Program-made: the position numbers and the translations under genes
DNA from: Sphingomonadaceae bacterium
GTDB taxonomy: Bacteria; Pseudomonadota; Alphaproteobacteria; Sphingomonadales; Sphingomonadaceae
NCBI GenBank assembly: GCA_947463325.1
Contig: CANHQT010000020.1
Location: 1 to 43,088 of the forward strand
Direction of reading: 5' to 3'
DNA length: 43,088 nucleotides
The notes under the pieces: model-generated
The model's input: only the letters and a program-made list of their open reading frames with translations
The model's database searches: none
Told to the model about the DNA's origin: nothing
Part shown: piece after piece, positions 27,833 through 34,633 of the stretch
How the letters are laid out: each line of letters opens with the position of its first letter
How positions within the stretch are numbered: the first letter of the stretch is position 1

Positions 27833-28522
27833 ATGACGCGAATGATCGAACGCTGGTCTCCCAATTTCGATGAACGTCGCGCGCCGGTTTCGATGATTGT
27901 GCTGCATTATACCGGCATGCCTGACGGGCCGGGTGCAATCGACTGGCTGGCGAACCCCGAAAGCCGGGTTTCTTCCCACTATGTGGTGAGCGAGGACGGC
28001 ACGATCACCTATATGGTGCCGGAGGATAAGCGCGCCTGGCATGCAGGGCGCAGCTATTGGCGCGGCGTGGTGGACATTAATTCGGCCAGCGTCGGCATCG
28101 AGATCGTCAATCCCGGTCATGAATGGGGATACCGTCCCTTTCCCGACGAACAGGTCGACGCGATCATCCGCCTGGTCCACGGGATCAAGGACCGGCACCA
28201 GATCACCCGCGGCAATATCGTCGGCCATTCGGACATTGCGCCAGCGCGCAAGCAGGATCCGGGCGAGCTTTTCCCATGGGGCCGGCTGGCGCGTTTGCGC
28301 CTTGCGCTGCCGCGGCCGACGCGCAACCTCACCGACCCCTTATGGTCCGATGCCGGGTTTCTGCTGGCGCTTGAACGCTTTGGCTATGATGTGACTGATC
28401 CGCTTGCTGCAACGGTCGCGTTCCAGCGGCGGTTCCGGCCCGAGCTGATTGACGGGACCATCGATGGCGAGTGTCGGGCGATCCTGCTCGCGCTGCTCCT
28501 GCCGCAGCCGCAAGGGGATTGA
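27833..28522 (+). CDS. N-acetylmuramoyl-L-alanine amidase (Amidase_2, AmiD-like)
   Basis: A 229-residue zinc amidase that cuts the bond between MurNAc and the stem peptide. The zinc ligands are visible as His in VLHYTGM (near residue 25), His in GHSDIAPARKQDPG, and Asp in the same segment. AWHAG marks the active-site groove, and the C-terminal 60 residues (NLTDPLWSDAGFLLALERFGYD onward) look like a peptidoglycan-binding helical domain. No signal peptide or lipobox is evident, so a role in cytoplasmic muropeptide recycling (AmpD-like) is as likely as envelope turnover. It lies 72 bases after cheR and 45 before RNase P RNA. Confidence 0.9.
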   Translation: MTRMIERWSPNFDERRAPVSMIVLHYTGMPDGPGAIDWLANPESRVSSHYVVSEDGTITYMVPEDKRAWHAGRSYWRGVVDINSASVGIEIVNPGHEWGYRPFPDEQVDAIIRLVHGIKDRHQITRGNIVGHSDIAPARKQDPGELFPWGRLARLRLALPRPTRNLTDPLWSDAGFLLALERFGYDVTDPLAATVAFQRRFRPELIDGTIDGECRAILLALLLPQPQGD

Positions 28523-28567
28523 GGCGGGTCTGGTGAAGACGGCGCCGTTCAGCTATGAACGGTGCCA

Positions 28568-28996
<429 letters not shown>

Positions 28997-29054
28997 CATT
29001 TTCTTGCGGCAGCGAAGCGCGCTTCGGGTGGCGCTTTTCAGCGATCCCCGCTAC

Positions 29055-29612
29055 ATGGGCGCCATGCCGCGCTCCACACGGTCCGACAATTGGGGCTTCC
29101 CCCGTTGGGGAAGCTATGGCGCCTCGCGTGAGGCGGTGAAGGTGCGCCTGTGCGATCGCCATGGATGCACCGAGCCGGGAACATGCCCGGCACCGAAATC
29201 ACCCAACAGCCCTGAGCGCTGGATGTTTTGTCAGGACCATGCCGCCGAATATAATCGCGGCTGGAATTATTTCGAAGGATTGAGCGCCGAGGATGCCGCT
29301 GCGCGCGAAGCGCAGGAGCGGCGCGAGGCGGCGGGATACACAACATCGAAGCACCAGCAATGGGCCTCGCGCGGGGACGAAGGGCGCAGCGCGGACGAGA
29401 TGCGCGCGCTGGACCTGTTCGACCTCTCGCCCGATTGTGCGTTCGACGATGTCCGCAAGGCCTGGCGCGCGCTCGCCAAGGAAACGCACCCGGACGTGAA
29501 GCCGGGTGACGAGGAAGCGGCCAAGCGGTTCCATGCCGGGCAAGCGGCATTCGAAATATTGCGCATCGCCGAGGAACGGCGGAGCTGGAAGGGCCCTCAG
29601 CCCGCGGCGTAG
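29055..29612 (+). CDS. J-domain protein with N-terminal Cys-rich region
   Basis: A 185-residue protein. The C-terminal J domain (about residues 120-185) has LFDLSPDCAFDDVRKAWRAL, the HPD tripeptide in KETHPDVKPGD and the FHAGQAAFEIL helix, so it should stimulate a DnaK-type Hsp70. The N-terminal half carries CDRHGCTEPGTC and FCQDHAAEYNRGWNYF, a Cys/His-rich pattern that may bind zinc; this layout is common for a small alphaproteobacterial J-protein family of unknown client. Starts are possible at 29055 or 29064. The last 16 bases overlap, tail to tail, with sufE. Confidence 0.88.
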   Translation: MGAMPRSTRSDNWGFPRWGSYGASREAVKVRLCDRHGCTEPGTCPAPKSPNSPERWMFCQDHAAEYNRGWNYFEGLSAEDAAAREAQERREAAGYTTSKHQQWASRGDEGRSADEMRALDLFDLSPDCAFDDVRKAWRALAKETHPDVKPGDEEAAKRFHAGQAAFEILRIAEERRSWKGPQPAA

Positions 29613-30007
29613 CGTTCCGCAGTTTCGCGGATCAGCGCGATCATATTGGGGATGCCCTGTGTGCGGTTGGACGATAGCTGTCGTTCCAGCGCGAAGGGCG
29701 CCAGCGCCCCGGCAATGTCGGTAGCGAGGATGGTGGCAGGATCGCGGTCCTGCACGCTCAGCAGCACCAGCGCGATGATGCCCTTGGTGATCGCGGCGTT
29801 GCTGTCCGCGAGGAAGTGCAGCGTGCCATTCTCTTGCTTGACCGGATAGACCCACACGCTCGCCGAACAGCCGCGTACCAGTGTCGCGTCGGTCTTGAGC
29901 GGATCGGGCATGGATTCCAGCTCCCGCCCGAGATCGATCAACAGGCGGTAGCGGTCATCAGCTTCGAGGAATTCATATTCCTCAGCAATATCGGCAAGGC
30001 TGGGCAT
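29597..30007 (-). CDS. sufE: Cysteine desulphurase sulphur acceptor SufE
   Basis: A 136-residue SufE-fold protein that accepts sulphur from the SufS cysteine desulphurase for iron-sulphur cluster assembly in the cytoplasm. The acceptor cysteine is in LVRGCSASVW at about residue 47, and the DSNAAITKGIIALVL and LSSNRTQGIPNMI segments are family signatures. No other suf gene is nearby. It lies just downstream of the Psp cluster on the same strand, with a 38-base gap, so read-through from that operon could reach it. The 3' end overlaps the convergent J-domain gene by 16 bases. Confidence 0.93.
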   Translation of the reverse strand: MPSLADIAEEYEFLEADDRYRLLIDLGRELESMPDPLKTDATLVRGCSASVWVYPVKQENGTLHFLADSNAAITKGIIALVLLSVQDRDPATILATDIAGALAPFALERQLSSNRTQGIPNMIALIRETAERYAAG

Positions 30008-30045
30008 GGCCGCGCGCTAGCAGGGGTAGGGCGCGGGTGAAACCC

Positions 30046-30222
30046 TCAAAGCTCGCGCATGATCGCGTAATAGGCGACGTAGAACCAGCCGAAGAAGCCG
30101 TGAATCGCCGCCCAGATGATCGACTGGTGCAGGCTCCAGGAAATGGCGACAGCGATGGCGCTGCCCAGCCCGATGCCGGCCTTGGCGACTTCATGACGTT
30201 CGATGATGCGGACCTCTGCCAT
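30046..30222 (-). CDS. Psp-locus small membrane protein 6 (58 residues)
   Basis: A 58-residue protein starting MAEVRIIERHEVAKAGIGLG with one or two hydrophobic segments (about 16-30 and 35-52) and ending YYAIMREL. It lacks the coiled-coil signature of its neighbours. I chose the ATG at 30220-30222 because the preceding gene on this strand ends at 30227 and the longer frame would lie inside it. The function is unknown; its place as last gene of the Psp run is the only hint. Confidence 0.7.
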   Translation of the reverse strand: MAEVRIIERHEVAKAGIGLGSAIAVAISWSLHQSIIWAAIHGFFGWFYVAYYAIMREL

Positions 30223-30226
30223 CGCC

Positions 30227-30478
30227 TTAGAGATCCACGCCGGCGGCAATCGCTTCGAGCTTGCGGACCCGCTCACGCAGGTCGGCAATATCGATGCGGC
30301 TTGCGGTGTTGCTGGGCAGGGCATCGTCATGCGGCCCTGATGCTACGGCATGGCGGTCAAGCTCATGCCGCCGCAGCGCGACCCATTGGCCCCAGCCGCG
30401 CAGCGCGGCGAGCGCAACGATGGCGATAGCCGCAAGCGCGGTCGCGCCGGATACCAGAGTGATGGAAAGTTCAGACAT
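30227..30478 (-). CDS. Psp-locus small membrane protein 5 (83 residues)
   Basis: An N-terminal transmembrane segment (about residues 8-27) leads to a charged linker and a short amphipathic end (RIDIADLRERVRKLEAIAAG). This end resembles the RVxxLERI motif of the neighbours and of PspB but is truncated, with no LxDEIxxLR part. The start has a strong GGAGGT ribosome-binding site at good spacing, which supports expression. It starts 45 bases after the previous gene and ends 4 bases before the next. No established function. Confidence 0.75.
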   Translation of the reverse strand: MSELSITLVSGATALAAIAIVALAALRGWGQWVALRRHELDRHAVASGPHDDALPSNTASRIDIADLRERVRKLEAIAAGVDL

Positions 30479-30523
30479 GGCTTACCTCCATTGTCCCTTG
30501 CTCATGTGGCCCGGATGGTCGCG

Positions 30524-30772
30524 TCAGCGATCACGCAGCCGGGCAATTTCCTGATCGATGCGCAAAGCGTCATGCGCGTCAGTGGCGATGCGTTCGAGCA
30601 CCTGAACGCGCTCCTTCAGAGCCTGCATTTCTTCACGCAATGCTTTGTCCTCGGCGCTGCTGCGGGCAATCCGCTCGCTGCGTGCGGCAGATCTGTAACG
30701 CGTGATGAGCACGACCGAGGTCATGACGATGAAGACGATCGCAACGACCATCGAGAACGGATTGTCGAACAT
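30524..30772 (-). CDS. Psp-locus small membrane protein 4 (82 residues)
   Basis: One transmembrane helix (about residues 7-25, MVVAIVFIVMTSVVLI) followed by a basic stretch and a coiled coil: EEMQALKERVQVLERIATD, then ALRIDQEIARLRDR. The RVxVLERIATD core is nearly identical to that of proteins 1 and 3 and resembles the PspB C-terminus. GGGGGAA lies upstream of the ATG. N-out/C-in topology is likely from the positive residues after the helix, placing the coil on the cytoplasmic side. Confidence 0.8.
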   Translation of the reverse strand: MFDNPFSMVVAIVFIVMTSVVLITRYRSAARSERIARSSAEDKALREEMQALKERVQVLERIATDAHDALRIDQEIARLRDR

Positions 30773-30795
30773 GCGGCTATTTCCCCCACTTCAGC

Positions 30796-31077
30796 TCAAT
30801 GGTCGCGCTGATCGCGCAGCGCTTCGATTTCATCGGCAACCGCGATGCCGCGATCGGTGATGATCCGTTCGAGCACGCGCACCCGCTGTTCCAGCCGTTC
30901 GGTGTGAGCGGCATATTGCGCCGCCTTTTCCGCGGTCTGGTTGCCAAGCAGTTCGAGCTCGCGTTCGCGGACTTTCATGCGGCGCTTGTACATGTCGCCC
31001 AGAACGCCGGCGATGACGGGAATTCCTACCACGATCATGAAGAAGCCGAGAACGAACAATCCTCTGTCAAATTCCAT
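30796..31077 (-). CDS. Psp-locus small membrane protein 3 (93 residues)
   Basis: A transmembrane segment (about residues 7-27, LFVLGFFMIVVGIPVIAGVL) is followed by DMYKRRMKVRERELELLG and a coiled coil ending RVRVLERIITDRGIAVADE and IEALRDQRDH. It shares the signature RVxVLERIxTD...ADEIEALR with its neighbours, though the membrane part is different from proteins 1 and 2. The ribosome-binding site GAGGGGCGAG is close to the ATG. Related to PspB in layout; called a Psp-associated membrane protein by context. Confidence 0.8.
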   Translation of the reverse strand: MEFDRGLFVLGFFMIVVGIPVIAGVLGDMYKRRMKVRERELELLGNQTAEKAAQYAAHTERLEQRVRVLERIITDRGIAVADEIEALRDQRDH

Positions 31078-31088
31078 TGTCTCGCCCC

Positions 31089-31409
31089 TCAGTTCGAAAT
31101 GCGCTTGAGCGCATCGATTTCATCGGACAGGCGCAGGCTGCCGTCGGTGACAATCCGCTCGACATTGGCGAGGCGATCCTTGACCGAACCGAGCTCTGCC
31201 CGCAGCTGCGCATTCTCTTGGCTGAGCAGCTTCACGCGTTCGATCGTCTCGTCATCGCGCTTCGGGTAAACGGCCTTGCCCCAGCTGCTTTCGAGCGGGT
31301 AGCCATGCTTGACCCTCAGCCAAGTCGTAATCACCCATCCGATGACGCCGAGCGAGCCTACCAGCGCCAACACCGGCACCATGGCTTCAGAAAAAAATCC
31401 GCCTTCCAT
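31089..31409 (-). CDS. Psp-locus small membrane protein 2 (106 residues)
   Basis: A transmembrane helix (about residues 9-30) is followed by WLRVKHGYPLESSWG, a linker, and a coiled coil (about 57-106) ending RLANVERIVTDGSLRLSDE and IDALKRISN. It is a close paralogue of protein 1, sharing the W(I/L)RxxHGYPxExxWG block after the membrane helix as well as the C-terminal signature. I chose the ATG at 31409 because GGGAGA precedes it; the longer frame enters protein 1. Unknown function; membrane anchor with an interaction coil is the simplest reading. Confidence 0.82.
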   Translation of the reverse strand: MEGGFFSEAMVPVLALVGSLGVIGWVITTWLRVKHGYPLESSWGKAVYPKRDDETIERVKLLSQENAQLRAELGSVKDRLANVERIVTDGSLRLSDEIDALKRISN

Positions 31410-31432
31410 TGCGATCAATCTCCCGTTGCGCC

Positions 31433-31735
31433 TTAGCGTAGTTTTTCGATTTCGTCGGACAGGCGGCCGGCCTTGTCGGTGGCGATGCGTTCGAGCACGG
31501 CGACCCGTTCCTCGATGCGCAGCAGCTTGCCCTTGAGGTCGGCATTTTCGGTTGTCAGCAGAGCCAGCTGGCGTTCGCTGTCGACCGAGATCTGACGGTT
31601 TTCGGTCGTGCCGCCCCATTCATTTTCGACCGGGTAGCCATGGCGTGCCCTGATCCAGGTGTTCAGGATCCAGCCGCCATAAGCGATGGCGAAGATGGCA
31701 ATGACGAAGGCTGGTCCACCCCAAGACATATCCAT
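31433..31735 (-). CDS. Psp-locus small membrane protein 1 (100 residues)
   Basis: A transmembrane helix (about residues 8-28) precedes WIRARHGYPVENEWGG, then a coiled coil (about 65-100): LALLTTENADLKGKLLRIEE, RVAVLERIATD and LSDEIEKLR. Paralogue of protein 2. The ATG at 31735 has GAGGGAAA upstream. It follows pspC after an 86-base gap occupied by a 32-base tandem repeat. Its stop codon is 23 bases before the start of protein 2. Confidence 0.82.
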   Translation of the reverse strand: MDMSWGGPAFVIAIFAIAYGGWILNTWIRARHGYPVENEWGGTTENRQISVDSERQLALLTTENADLKGKLLRIEERVAVLERIATDKAGRLSDEIEKLR

Positions 31736-31758
31736 GTTTCCCTCTGGTCGCTGCGCTT

Positions 31759-31830
31759 CAGCGCAGGGCACTTCTCTGTCGCCTCGCGCTCAGCGCAGGG
31801 CAGTTCTCTGTCGCCCCGCGCTCAGCGCAG
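31759..31830. repeat. 32-base tandem repeat at the 3' end of pspC
   Basis: CAGCGCAGGGCA(C/G)TTCTCTGT recurs with a 32-base period starting at 31759 and 31791, with a third, partial copy from 31823 that is the end of pspC. On the minus strand the repeated block contains CTGCGCTGA, which is the final Leu-Arg-stop of PspC, so the stop region has been duplicated twice. The GCGC(T)CAGCGC parts can also fold. Confidence 0.75.
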
Positions 31831-32196
31831 GCTTTCGATCTCGTCTTCCAGGCGCTTGTTGCGGCTGGTGTAGTAGAGTTCGATGTCGGCGAGGCGACGG
31901 TCGAGCTCGCGGAAGGAGGCGCGGACATCACGGGCCGAGCGGGCCGGATTGGCGCGGACGCCTTGCCAGAATTTCTGCTCTTCGCGGGAGGCGTAGAGAT
32001 CAACCGGCTTCACCGGGGCGAGCCAGGCGATCACGAAATAGGCGATCAGCGGCCAGCCGAAGGCGATGGTGAGGAGGATAACGCCGAGGCGGATCCAGAG
32101 CGTTTCGATGCCGGTGTAGTCTGCCAGGCCCGAGCAGACGCCCGCCAGCTTGCCATTCTGCTTGTCGCGATAATAGCGTGTGCGGATTCCGCTCAT
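31822..32196 (-). CDS. pspC: Phage shock protein C-like membrane protein
   Basis: A 124-residue PspC-domain protein. The N-terminal YRDKQNGKLAGVCSGLADY and GIETLWIRLGVIL are family signatures; one or two membrane helices (about 34-60) follow. The C-terminal tail RELDRRLADIELYYTSRNKR plus LEDEIESLR is the known PspC coiled-coil end, and it also aligns with the tails of the small proteins downstream. With PspB it senses envelope stress and frees PspF from PspA in enterobacteria; that control is inferred here. The ATG has GAGGAG upstream. It starts 1 base after pspB ends. Confidence 0.92.
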   Translation of the reverse strand: MSGIRTRYYRDKQNGKLAGVCSGLADYTGIETLWIRLGVILLTIAFGWPLIAYFVIAWLAPVKPVDLYASREEQKFWQGVRANPARSARDVRASFRELDRRLADIELYYTSRNKRLEDEIESLR

Positions 32197-32197
32197 C

Positions 32198-32470
32198 TTA
32201 GTTGCTCCTCTCCGAACGATAGGTCAGGCGCGGCTCTTCCTCGCGCTCGTGGCGGACGGCAGGGCGCCAGTCCGGATTGTCGGCGGACACAATCCGCTCG
32301 ACAGTATGAACGCGATCTTCCAGCCGGCGGGCGAGGTCATAGAGCTCGTCGAGCAGCCGCTCATCGCCTTCGGGCAGGGTGGCTGTTGCCTTCCACTTGG
32401 TGACATAGTGGAGGATGAGCCACGGCAGACCGATGAACAGCACGATTACAGGGATGATAATCTCTGCCAC
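32198..32470 (-). CDS. pspB: Phage shock protein B-like membrane protein
   Basis: A 90-residue protein with one N-terminal transmembrane helix (about residues 3-25) and a C-terminal coil with RRLEDRVHTVERIVSADNPD followed by WRP, which matches the end of enterobacterial PspB (RIQALE...HPNWRDR, from memory). It starts at GTG (CAC at 32468-32470) with GGAGGG upstream, only 3 bases after the pspA stop, so the two are tightly co-translated. PspB works with PspC as envelope-stress sensor and effector. Confidence 0.9.
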   Translation of the reverse strand: MAEIIIPVIVLFIGLPWLILHYVTKWKATATLPEGDERLLDELYDLARRLEDRVHTVERIVSADNPDWRPAVRHEREEEPRLTYRSERSN

Positions 32471-32473
32471 GGC

Positions 32474-33145
32474 TTAGCCCTCCGACTTGTTGAGGCGCGC
32501 CTTCATGGCGGCGAGTTCGGCATCCACGGTGTCGGACGAACGCAGATTGGCGAACTCGTCCTCCAGACTGCGCTGGTTTGTGCCAATGGTCAGCGCGTCG
32601 GCGCGGCCTTCGGCAAAATCGACCCGACGTTCCAGTTCCTCGAAGCGGCTGAAGGCGTCCGCGGTGCGCTCGCCATGGGTCAGCTCGCGCAACTTGAACT
32701 TATTCTCCGCGCTTTCGAGGCGGGTGTTGATGTTCGACTGGCGGCTGCGGGCTTCGCGCAGCTTGGCCTGGAGCTTGGCGATGTCCGCCTCGTAACCGGT
32801 CAGTGCGTCATCAAGGACAGCGATCTCGGCCTTGAGCTGGTCGGCCATGTCGGCGGCCTTCTGCTTTTCGAGGAGGGCGGCCTTGGCGAGATCCTCACGG
32901 TCCTTGGACAGGGCGAGTTCGGCCTTTTCCAGCCAGCTTTCCTGCAGCCCTTCGAGCTTGGTGACGTGCCGGCGCATTTCCTTTTGGTCGGCGATCGTCC
33001 GGGCGGCAGAGGCGCGGACTTCGACCAGCGTCTCTTCCATCTCGAAGATGATCATGCGGATCATCTTCGCGGGGTCTTCCGACTTGTCGAGCAGGTCGGT
33101 GACGTTCGCGGCGATAATGTCGCGGGTGCGGGAAAAGATACCCAT
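32474..33145 (-). CDS. pspA: Phage shock protein A (IM30-family membrane-stabilising protein)
   Basis: A 223-residue, almost wholly helical protein. It starts MGIFSRTRDIIAANVTDLLD, the amphipathic membrane-binding helix of PspA/Vipp1, followed by long coiled coils (KAADMADQLKAEIAVLD; LREARSRQSNINTRLESAE) and an FxRxE-type FSRFEELERRVDFAEG block. PspA binds stressed inner membrane as ESCRT-III-like assemblies and, in enterobacteria, holds PspF inactive. The ATG has AGGAG at good distance. The upstream leader contains a microprotein gene and a terminator-like hairpin. Confidence 0.96.
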   Translation of the reverse strand: MGIFSRTRDIIAANVTDLLDKSEDPAKMIRMIIFEMEETLVEVRASAARTIADQKEMRRHVTKLEGLQESWLEKAELALSKDREDLAKAALLEKQKAADMADQLKAEIAVLDDALTGYEADIAKLQAKLREARSRQSNINTRLESAENKFKLRELTHGERTADAFSRFEELERRVDFAEGRADALTIGTNQRSLEDEFANLRSSDTVDAELAAMKARLNKSEG

Positions 33146-33214
33146 TAGTGTGAACTCCTGTGCGCGCTTGGGTTCGTAAGAAAAGGCCGCGTCCGGCCGG
33201 TGGTGAAAAGAAGA

Positions 33215-33258
33215 GCGGTGCCGGGGCTGGGCAAGGGGGGAAGATGCCCCGGCACCGC
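33215..33258 (-). promoter_or_regulatory. Terminator-like hairpin between microprotein gene and pspA
   Basis: GCGGTGCCGGGGC (33215-33227) pairs perfectly with GCCCCGGCACCGC (33246-33258) around an 18-base loop. On the minus (psp) strand it is followed by TCTTCTTTTC, so it resembles a rho-independent terminator inside the operon, 70 bases before pspA. It may cause partial termination, protect an mRNA end, or separate the expression of the two genes. Confidence 0.6.
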
Positions 33259-33273
33259 AGTCGGTCAGACGGG

Positions 33274-33426
33274 TCAAGCCCGACCGGCGGAGACCCCGGT
33301 CGTGGCTGATGCCGTAACCGGAGCCGGAAGGCTGGTATGGGACAAGAGCCCCTGCACGAGGATCAGCGGGACCAGTATCGATGCCAGCGCCGAAAACGCC
33401 TGCGCTCTGATGCGATGCCGAACCAT
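33274..33426 (-). CDS. Predicted 50-residue membrane microprotein, first gene of the psp operon
   Basis: The protein MVRHRIRAQAFSALASILVP has a basic N-terminus and one hydrophobic segment (residues 10-28), then a Ser/Thr/Ala-rich end. The ATG at 33424-33426 has AGGACGATC just upstream, a fair ribosome-binding site; a second ATG at 33438 would add four residues. It lies about 30 bases downstream of the predicted sigma-54 start site and before pspA. It could be a small envelope-stress membrane peptide or an uncleaved signal-type peptide. No family was recognised. Confidence 0.55.
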   Translation of the reverse strand: MVRHRIRAQAFSALASILVPLILVQGLLSHTSLPAPVTASATTGVSAGRA

Positions 33427-33468
33427 GATCGTCCTCATGATGGTGCAGATTGTCCATGCCGGATACTC

Positions 33469-33486
33469 TGCACAGGGCGTGCCAAA
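33469..33486 (-). promoter_or_regulatory. Sigma-54 (-24/-12) promoter of the psp operon
   Basis: On the minus strand TTTGGCACGCCCTGTGCA matches TGGCAC-N5-TTGCA: the -24 element TGGCAC is perfect and the -12 element reads GTGCA. Spacing is correct. Transcription should start near 33457 and run through the microprotein gene, pspA, pspB and pspC. A sigma-54 promoter beside pspF is expected for Psp systems. Confidence 0.82.
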
Positions 33487-33528
33487 CTCGGTGAAGCCCA
33501 GTTTTGCGTGGGTTAGTGGGCGATGATG

Positions 33529-33542
33529 GTGCGAGTTCGCAC
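33529..33542. promoter_or_regulatory. Candidate PspF-binding enhancer (inverted repeat)
   Basis: GTGCGA and TCGCAC are inverted around GT (33529-33542). The site lies about 45 bases upstream of the -24 element and just before the pspF start, where an activator site could also autoregulate pspF. It is closer to the promoter than typical sigma-54 enhancers, so it may be one half of a larger site. Confidence 0.4.
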
Positions 33543-33584
33543 TTTTCACTTGCCCCTGCGTGGGAATTCTCACCATATATTGGC

Positions 33585-34628
33585 GTGGATCGCGAAACAC
33601 GCTTTGTCGGCCAGTCCGGGGCCTTCCTCGACAGTGTCGAGCGCGCGCTTGAGGCAGCAGCGCTCAACCGCCCCGTGCTGGTGATCGGCGAGCGCGGCAC
33701 CGGCAAGGAGCTGATTGCCGAACGTCTCCACCGCCACAGCAACCGTTGGGACGGACCGTTGGTGGTGATGAACTGCGCAGCGCTGCCGGAAACGCTTATT
33801 GAAGCCGAGCTGTTTGGGCACGAGGCCGGCGCCTTTACCGGCGCGACCAAGGCGCGGCCCGGGCGTTTCGAGGAGGCGGATGGGGGGACGCTGTTCCTCG
33901 ACGAGCTGGCCACATTGTCGATGGCGGCGCAGGAACGGCTGCTGCGCGCGGTGGAATATGGCGAGGTAACGCGGATCGGCTCCTCGCGGCCGTTGCGGGT
34001 CGATTGCCGGATCGTTGCGGCAACCAATGAGCATCTGCCTGCGCTGGTGGACAAGGGGCAGTTCCGCGCCGATTTGCTCGACCGCTTGTCGTTCGAAGTG
34101 ATCACGCTGCCGCCGCTGCGCGCGCGTGAAGGCGACATCATGGTGCTCGCCGAACATTTCGGCCAGCGCATGGCGACCGAATTGTCATGGCCGACATGGC
34201 CGGGATGGGGGCCGCGCGCGACCGCGCTGCTCGAAGCGCATAGCTGGCCGGGCAATGTGCGCGAGCTGCGCAATGTGGTGGAACGATCGGTCTATCGCTG
34301 GCCGGAACCGGGCAAGCCGGTCGATGCGATCGCGCTCGACCCCTTTGTGAGCCCATGGGCGCCGCAGGCGGATGCGATGGCAGGATCGCCTAACGGAGCA
34401 GGGCAGAGCAGTGAGGCGTCCGTTGCAGGGCAATCGCCGCAATCAGGAGCCATGCCGGCTGAGCTGACCACCACCGACCTCAAGGCGACGGTTGATGCCT
34501 ATGAAAAGGCATTGATCGAGGCGGCCTATGCCCGGCATCGTTACAACCAGCGGGCGACGGCGGCGGCACTTGGCCTCACCTACGACCAGCTGCGCCACTG
34601 CCTCAAGAAACACGGTATTTCCGCATAG
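33585..34628 (+). CDS. pspF: Psp operon transcriptional activator PspF
   Basis: A 347-residue sigma-54 activator of the AAA+ class with no N-terminal receiver domain, as normal for PspF. Walker A is GERGTGKE, the sigma-54-contacting loop is GAFTGA, Walker B is GGTLFLDEL; arginine-rich sensor segments follow, and the C-terminal Fis-type helix-turn-helix is NQRATAAALGLTYDQLRHCL. The GTG at 33585 gives VDRETRFVGQSGAFLDSVER, the usual PspF start, but no clear ribosome-binding site; TTG 33504 and GTG 33516 are in frame upstream. Divergent from the psp operon. PspA is expected to inhibit it directly. Confidence 0.93.
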   Translation: MDRETRFVGQSGAFLDSVERALEAAALNRPVLVIGERGTGKELIAERLHRHSNRWDGPLVVMNCAALPETLIEAELFGHEAGAFTGATKARPGRFEEADGGTLFLDELATLSMAAQERLLRAVEYGEVTRIGSSRPLRVDCRIVAATNEHLPALVDKGQFRADLLDRLSFEVITLPPLRAREGDIMVLAEHFGQRMATELSWPTWPGWGPRATALLEAHSWPGNVRELRNVVERSVYRWPEPGKPVDAIALDPFVSPWAPQADAMAGSPNGAGQSSEASVAGQSPQSGAMPAELTTTDLKATVDAYEKALIEAAYARHRYNQRATAAALGLTYDQLRHCLKKHGISA

Positions 34629-34633
34629 AAAAA

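Noticed and set aside
33504..33584. Upstream extension of pspF from TTG 33504 or GTG 33516
   Set aside because: The added residues are not PspF-like and cover the candidate enhancer; the GTG at 33585 gives a family-like start, though no ribosome-binding site supports it.
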